DNA from: Anthonomus grandis grandis
Taxonomy: Eukaryota; Arthropoda; Insecta; Coleoptera; Curculionidae
Direction: 5' to 3'
Assembly: GCF_022605725.1 (NCBI RefSeq)
Contig: NC_065557.1
Span: 682,001 to 746,000, forward strand
DNA length: 64,000 nt
Part shown: positions 61,301-64,000 of the stretch, in pieces
Position numbering within the stretch: the first letter of the stretch is position 1
How the letters are laid out: every line of letters starts with the position of its first letter
Notes under the pieces: generated by a model
The model's database searches: none
What the model was told of the DNA's origin: nothing
Seen by the model: only the letters and a program-made list of their open reading frames with translations
Translations under genes and position numbers: made by a program

Positions 61301-63313
61301 CGAGAAATCGTATAGACTTCATACTAGTCGACAGATGTAACACAACCCAAATGCATAATTCAGTTCTATACAAAGGTTTAATATTATTTAACAACTTGCC
61401 TGCTAACATCAAAAATTGTATTACTTTAAATCAATTCAGAGGGCTCTTGAGAAAATTTATTATGAATAAGTAAAATTGTGTTTGTTATTTTATCATTTTA
61501 TTTTAATTATGTAGTTTATTAAGTTTTACTATAGTATGCATTGTTTCCGCTCCAATCATCATCTTGATTGTTGGTTTATCTGTTGACTGGGTACCGTACT
61601 GGTTACAGCTTCTTGGAACTACCGAAGCCTTTCTAAGTATTACACGGGGGGACCAATGTGTCTAGTCGGCAAGGTCAACCAAGTTCCAAATGTGTGTCAT
61701 CGGCTGATTGCAACCGAACCGACTCGATCAACCTGAGTCGACATTATTTTTATTACTATAAGGCAAACAATAAGTAACTGTGCTTTTAATTAGTAGGGCA
61801 AGGAAATAATGTTTAGGTTAAGTCTAGTTTTAATTTATGGTCTACCTCTGACAGGATATTTCTGGAACCGGGATGCTGTTTCTGGATTACCGAGACCATC
61901 CATGGACAAACCGGAGTGTCCTGATACAGTTATAGCCAATTTACACTTTTAGTTTATTTTTCACCTATGTTTTTATTGAATGTAGCTTCTTGCTAAATAA
62001 AGATATTATTTATTTATTTATTTATTTAAAAGCCCAGGGTCCAATTGCACCCCAAGATCTTTAAAATAATCCAAATATTTAGCCTTAACATTGTTTAGGC
62101 AAAGATCACACTTCAGGCTTCTTAAAAAACAAAATACAATGAATTACATTTGTCCAGATTGACAAAAAGTCTATTCAAAGTACAACAGTTCATAACATTT
62201 ACCAGTGAATCCTTTAATAGAAATAATACTGAACAATCTCTCACCTCGGATAAGCGGGCACCTTCCTCAAAGAATCAAACTTCTGAGGGACAAAATGCAA
62301 TTTCCTCTTCCAAGGGGCGTTTTTCAACTTGTTCCACTCCTTCATCTCTTTCGCATCGAACAAATATTCGGGAGGGGGATTGTACGACTCGGCGTGACCT
62401 TAAATTCACCACTGAATAAGTATATTTTCAGAAAAAAATGTCCAAGTACTAACCGGGCAGAAGCCTCTTGGGGGCCTGGATGTGCTTGTGTATCCTCCTC
62501 ATCTCCTCCGATTGGTCGTCGGTACTCCAGAGCATGTAAAACTGCGGCTCCTTTTTCGCCCGCAGTTTCGCTTGCTCCTCCCTGGTCTTTATCCAGCCCA
62601 TTTTCAGTGCGTGGACCAGTTTGGACACTTTTTTCGCCTCAGATTTACTGGGCAGGAATGACCTTTTGTGCTCGGGGAATTTCCTTATGGGCATTTGTTC
62701 TACTTGACTTGTAAACCTAAATTCAAAAAAAAAATTATCATAAATATTACTTTGTAAAGTGAGCATCAGAGGTACCATTCAATCCAAGGGGCGTATTCAT
62801 CAAAACTAACGTCAGGTATCTTTTGGGCTCTGATTCTTTTGATCAAATTAATGTCCTCCTCGCTCAGGATGACATTCTGTCCGGTTTGTGGGTCTTTTAC
62901 GGTCCTCCAGAAGTCCGGATCTTCCATCTTCTTTAAAAATTCATCCAGATGGTCCCCGGTTTCCGGTTTACCGATTTTATTCCCGTCCCAATCGTATCCC
63001 ATATGCTTGTACTCGTCATACCAATTTTTCGGGATGTTCCCTACAGTGTTTCTGATGTCTTCCTCGTCACTGGTGTCATGCTCGTCATACTCGTCCTCTA
63101 CAATTTCTCTTTTAGGATTTTCTCCATTATCTTGTACAGTTTTTGATTGGCGCTCAGTTTTGGACTTGATAGTGTTTTTGGCCTGCCCCTTTTGATTTTT
63201 AACGATGGTTTTTTCTGTGGTGGTTTCTGCTTGTTCTGAGTCTGACTGGTCATCTGTGTCTGATTCTCCTGAGTCGTTTTCTTCTAATGAAAATATTTCA
63301 ATTGGATCAACAG
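49150..63313 (-). CDS. bop1: BOP1 / Erb1 ribosome-biogenesis protein gene (spliced, first exon not seen)
   Basis: Nucleolar WD-repeat protein of the PeBoW complex (with Pescadillo and WDR12), needed for maturation of 28S and 5.8S rRNA and of the 60S subunit. Nine exons join in phase to 712 codons with stop: 62776-63313, 62454-62716, 62245-62398, 58775-59010, 58483-58708, 52428-52610, 52165-52370, 49366-49540, 49150-49306. The N-terminal BOP1NT domain comes first (acidic region, then GDHLDEFLKKMEDPDFW, HKRSFLPSKSEAKKV, SYNPPPEYLFD), then a linker (VPKLPSPRDLQPFPTT) and the WD40 propeller. There is no in-frame ATG at the 5' end, so a short first exon probably lies right of the window. Introns carry satellites and a LINE. 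Confidence 0.95.
49366..49540 (-). CDS. bop1: BOP1 exon, WD propeller
   Basis: Acceptor TTTCCAG. It encodes TYDRKMLWFDLDLSTKPYQT, LRLHGTAVRGVAYHKRYPLF and SGSDDRSLIVSHGMVY, ending AA at GTAAGT in phase 2. Confidence 0.95.
49701..51630. repeat. 170-bp satellite array in a BOP1 intron, ~11 copies
   Basis: Units of 170 bp start ATTCGACACAATGTTCATAA at 49701, 49871, 50041 and 50211. Each carries GAAAATTTGTACACATATT and TTGGACACCTATTTCAG followed by A/T tracts. It is the third relative of the arrays at 14.9 and 17.5 kb. It is embedded in the ACACTGCTC family: such motifs lie just left (49570) and right (from 51650). Confidence 0.95.
51640..52140. repeat. ACACTGCTC satellite, diverged copies (left of two BOP1 exons)
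   Basis: ACACTGCTTGAGAAAA, ACACTGCTCGAAAAAA and similar motifs recur every 30-90 bases, each followed by A and T tracts. Copies are diverged in spacing. The same family continues past exons 52165-52370 and 52428-52610. Confidence 0.85.
52165..52370 (-). CDS. bop1: BOP1 exon, WD propeller
   Basis: Acceptor TTTTAATAG. It encodes KSQLPFTKSKGLIQCILF, HPTKPFLFVATQRHVRIYD, LMTNSKWISTMAIHPGGDN and LLV. Donor GTGAGT in phase 1. Confidence 0.94.
52428..52610 (-). CDS. bop1: BOP1 exon, QVTWHGKGDYF block
   Basis: Acceptor CCTTGCAG. It encodes VKTTVQWCEPEQKLYDRG and KMVSQVTWHGKGDYF, then SRSVLISQISK, ending AG at the weak donor GTTTGT in phase 2. The exon lies between two blocks of the ACACTGCTC satellite. 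Confidence 0.93.
52740..53450. repeat. ACACTGCTC satellite, diverged flank
   Basis: Irregularly spaced ACACTGCTC or ACACTGCTT motifs in A/T-rich sequence, not yet organised into a fixed long unit. Confidence 0.85.
53451..56530. repeat. ACACTGCTC satellite, homogenised core (~140-bp unit)
   Basis: A regular composite unit of about 140-145 bp repeats roughly 20 times. It contains four diverged submotifs: TACACTGCTCGGAAAAAATT, then ACACTGCTAAAAAAATTATT, then TACGCTGCTAGGAAAAAC, then ATACACTGCTCAAAAAAAA. Copies are nearly identical apart from homopolymer length. Long plus-strand frames here (for example 55433-55846) are Lys/Asn artefacts. Confidence 0.92.
56531..58080. repeat. ACACTGCTC satellite, diverged right flank
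   Basis: The regular unit breaks down and isolated ACACTGCTC motifs continue at irregular spacing to about 58080, mixed with A/T tracts and GCCTGGACGAAAA-type text. Confidence 0.85.
58081..58482. other. BOP1 intron end next to exon 58483-58708
   Basis: AT-rich intron sequence with no repeat or exon recognised. Confidence 0.4.
58483..58708 (-). CDS. bop1: BOP1 exon, WD repeats
   Basis: Acceptor TTTTCATAG gives KIWEINTGRCLKTVQ, RSVEWCPNAALSLVLVAT and EVLLINPKVGD, ending VVVSE plus AG in phase 2 at GTGAGA. Confidence 0.93.
58775..59010 (-). CDS. bop1: BOP1 exon, linker and first WD repeat
   Basis: Acceptor TTTGATAG. It encodes FIKERFLRCLDLYLAPR, IPKLPSPRD-type text (VPKLPSPRDLQPFP) and GHSDMVRSISTDRSGQYL, then SGSDDCT, ending in phase 1 at GTAAGT. 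This joins to the KIWE of the next exon. Confidence 0.94.
59011..59399. other. BOP1 intron before LINE 3
   Basis: AT-rich sequence. The 5' limit of LINE 3 may lie here (perhaps near 59340), but no duplication is visible to fix it. Confidence 0.35.
59428..59910 (+). pseudogene. LINE 3 ORF1 (gag-like, CCHC zinc knuckles)
   Basis: The frame ends with three cysteine-histidine clusters typical of nucleic-acid-binding ORF1 proteins of Jockey- and I-type LINEs: CFKCCRYGHLLKEC, CAKCSGSHDVKEC and a last CINC...HVSWDVTSC knuckle. The upstream part includes ILEVDATTYAVFIEKEK. The N-terminus is truncated or lies in the ill-defined 5' part. Confidence 0.85.
59964..61473 (+). pseudogene. LINE 3 reverse transcriptase, N-truncated, one frameshift
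   Basis: The first frame (59964-60266) holds KLSTVVPVPKVQNTKLCNEF and RPINTVPIYEKLFE. The second, from about 60250, holds NQSGFRENHSCESVI, AVFLDFKRAFETVSR, GVPQGTVLGPLLFLLYVND, the FADD active-site box and YLGTIFDANLNFHAHADY, then the C-terminal region to LRKFIMNK. A frameshift near 60255 separates them. Otherwise the core is intact. Confidence 0.9.
62031..62244. other. BOP1 intron after LINE 3
   Basis: 214 bp with traces of further LINE-like text on the minus strand (a reading CDLCLNNVKAKYLDYFKDLG is possible). Too short to classify. Confidence 0.3.
62245..62398 (-). CDS. bop1: BOP1 exon, BOP1NT end
   Basis: Acceptor AATTTAAG. It encodes HAESYNPPPEYLFD, APWKRKLHFVPQKFDSLRK and VPAYP, ending AG before GTGAGA in phase 2. 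The SYNPPPEYL motif is near invariant in BOP1/Erb1. Confidence 0.94.
62454..62716 (-). CDS. bop1: BOP1 exon, BOP1NT middle
   Basis: Acceptor AATTTAG completes the Trp codon. It encodes FTSQVEQMPIRKFPEHKRSF and KLVHALKMGWIKTREEQ, then FYMLWSTDD and APKRLLPG. Donor GTTAGT in phase 1. Confidence 0.93.
62776..63313 (-). CDS. bop1: BOP1 exon with acidic region and start of BOP1NT
   Basis: Acceptor CTTTCAAAG enters in phase with VDPIEIFSLEENDSGESD. The acidic, Ser-rich stretch is usual in this family. Then IPKNWYDEYKHMGYDWDG, KPETGDHLDEFLKKMEDP and SFDEYAPWIEW. Donor GTACCT in phase 2. A GTG further upstream is in frame, but TAA and TAG precede it, so the true start is in another exon. Confidence 0.9.
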
Positions 63314-63779
63314 CTTTGAAAGCCACTTACCGCTACATGTAATTCACTTAAAAAGTTGAAGAATTTATTTTTAAAAAGTCCCTGAATATTTGATCGCATT
63401 AATCATAAACAAATTTAATGGATCTGCATGGTGTATCACAAAACCTTCTCTGTGGTCCCTCAGAAGTAGTTTAGATTTTTGAGTATTATTTTGTTTAGTC
63501 CTTATTATTCATATTAATAGCATATATTGTTTGAAATTTTAGAGTGCTAATTTATGTAAAATATGATTAAATATTCTATAGCCTTTTTTAGTCCCAAAAT
63601 TTGATTGGCAGTGTATTAATAAATTCAAGGCTTCAACAGCCCTTTCTTTGTGTAAAAAATGGAAGCTGAAATTGCCCTTTATTCCATGAAATTTGTATAC
63701 ACTGTATTATTATTGTTAATTTATTTAATATATGCAATCAACTAGAAAATAAATAATTGAACACTATTACTTGAAACTT
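63314..63779. other. BOP1 5' intron sequence
   Basis: AT-rich sequence upstream of the first visible BOP1 exon. No start-codon exon could be found here; ACATG at 63336-63340 (minus strand) is followed at once by TAG. Confidence 0.4.
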
Positions 63780-64000
63780 AGCCGAGAGTCTTGATTTTGG
63801 TGAGAACGCATTGGACATGGTAGACAATTCTGCATTTCTTGGTTTAGTCATTGATAAAGATTTAAAGTTTTCTGACCATATAATAAAGTTAAATAAAAAA
63901 CTTGCTTCTGGCTGCTTCTCTGTTAGGGCAACCGTTCATGAACTGGGGAGAGATGTTGCTCGTGATGTGTACTTTGCTTTGTTCGAGTCGCATTTAAGGT
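63780..64000 (+). pseudogene. LINE reverse-transcriptase fragment at right edge
   Basis: The plus-strand frame reads SLDFGENALDMVDNSAFLG, LVIDKDLKFSDHIIKLNKKL, then SVRATVHELGRDVARDVYF and ALFESHLR. This is the region after the RT active site in Jockey-like LINEs, close to the ALFESHLRYA text of LINE 1. It continues out of the window. Confidence 0.8.

Larger units (their letters stand above)
59400..62030 (+). mobile_element. LINE 3, internally deleted non-LTR element
   Basis: It carries a zinc-knuckle ORF1 (59428-59910), then directly an RT region (59964-61473), a 3' UTR, and a TTTA microsatellite end preceded by AATAAAG near 61999. The endonuclease coding region between ORF1 and RT is missing, so the copy cannot transpose on its own. 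Orientation is opposite to BOP1. Confidence 0.88.

Noticed and set aside
62205..62714. 169-codon plus-strand ORF opposite BOP1 exons
   Set aside because: Antisense reading that crosses a BOP1 intron; the minus strand carries conserved BOP1 motifs.
63324..63326. GTG as start codon of BOP1
   Set aside because: Not an ATG, preceded in frame by TAA and TAG, and CTTTCAAAG directly downstream makes a good acceptor.

Overview
This is a 64 kb window of AT-rich eukaryotic genomic DNA. It has spliced genes with GT-AG introns, tandem satellites, and Jockey-type LINE and Tc1/mariner-type remnants. The three host genes look like insect genes, and a beetle is my guess from the repeat landscape. No rRNA, tRNA, CRISPR array or bacterial operon was seen.

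Three host genes are recognised, all on the minus strand. (1) About 1395-17059: the 5' part of a secreted M2 peptidyl-dipeptidase (angiotensin-converting-enzyme-like) gene. It has a signal-peptide exon, a 10.6 kb first intron and five more exons; the zinc-site exons lie beyond the left edge. (2) 29432-47243: a complete PP2C-like phosphatase-domain gene of the insect CG9801 type. Seven exons join to 809 codons including the stop, with every splice phase consistent. (3) 49150-63313: the ribosome-biogenesis factor BOP1 (yeast Erb1). Nine exons reach a stop codon, but the start codon is not seen and the first exon is probably right of the window.

Most of the rest is repeat. Four satellite families occupy introns and one intergenic gap. 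A 174-bp family lies at 2.5-6.0 kb. Three related families of about 170 bp lie at 14.9-16.3, 17.5-28.8 and 49.7-51.6 kb and share one conserved box. A family built on the motif ACACTGCTC lies at 51.6-58.1 kb. The large 17.5-28.8 kb array shows a superperiod of about 3.4 kb, or 20 monomers.

Mobile elements are deeply nested. ACE-like intron 1 holds an 8.7 kb element with long terminal arms and TATA duplications. Inside it, a mariner-like transposase gene is broken by three separate insertions, one of which holds two further nested elements. The PP2C-like introns hold LINE fragments, including one LINE inserted in the reverse-transcriptase frame of another with a clean AACCC duplication. BOP1 has a LINE with an internal deletion in an intron. 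I found no convincing new functional system. The most unusual material is the related satellites scattered through and between three conserved genes, and two small exon candidates that the known genes do not explain.
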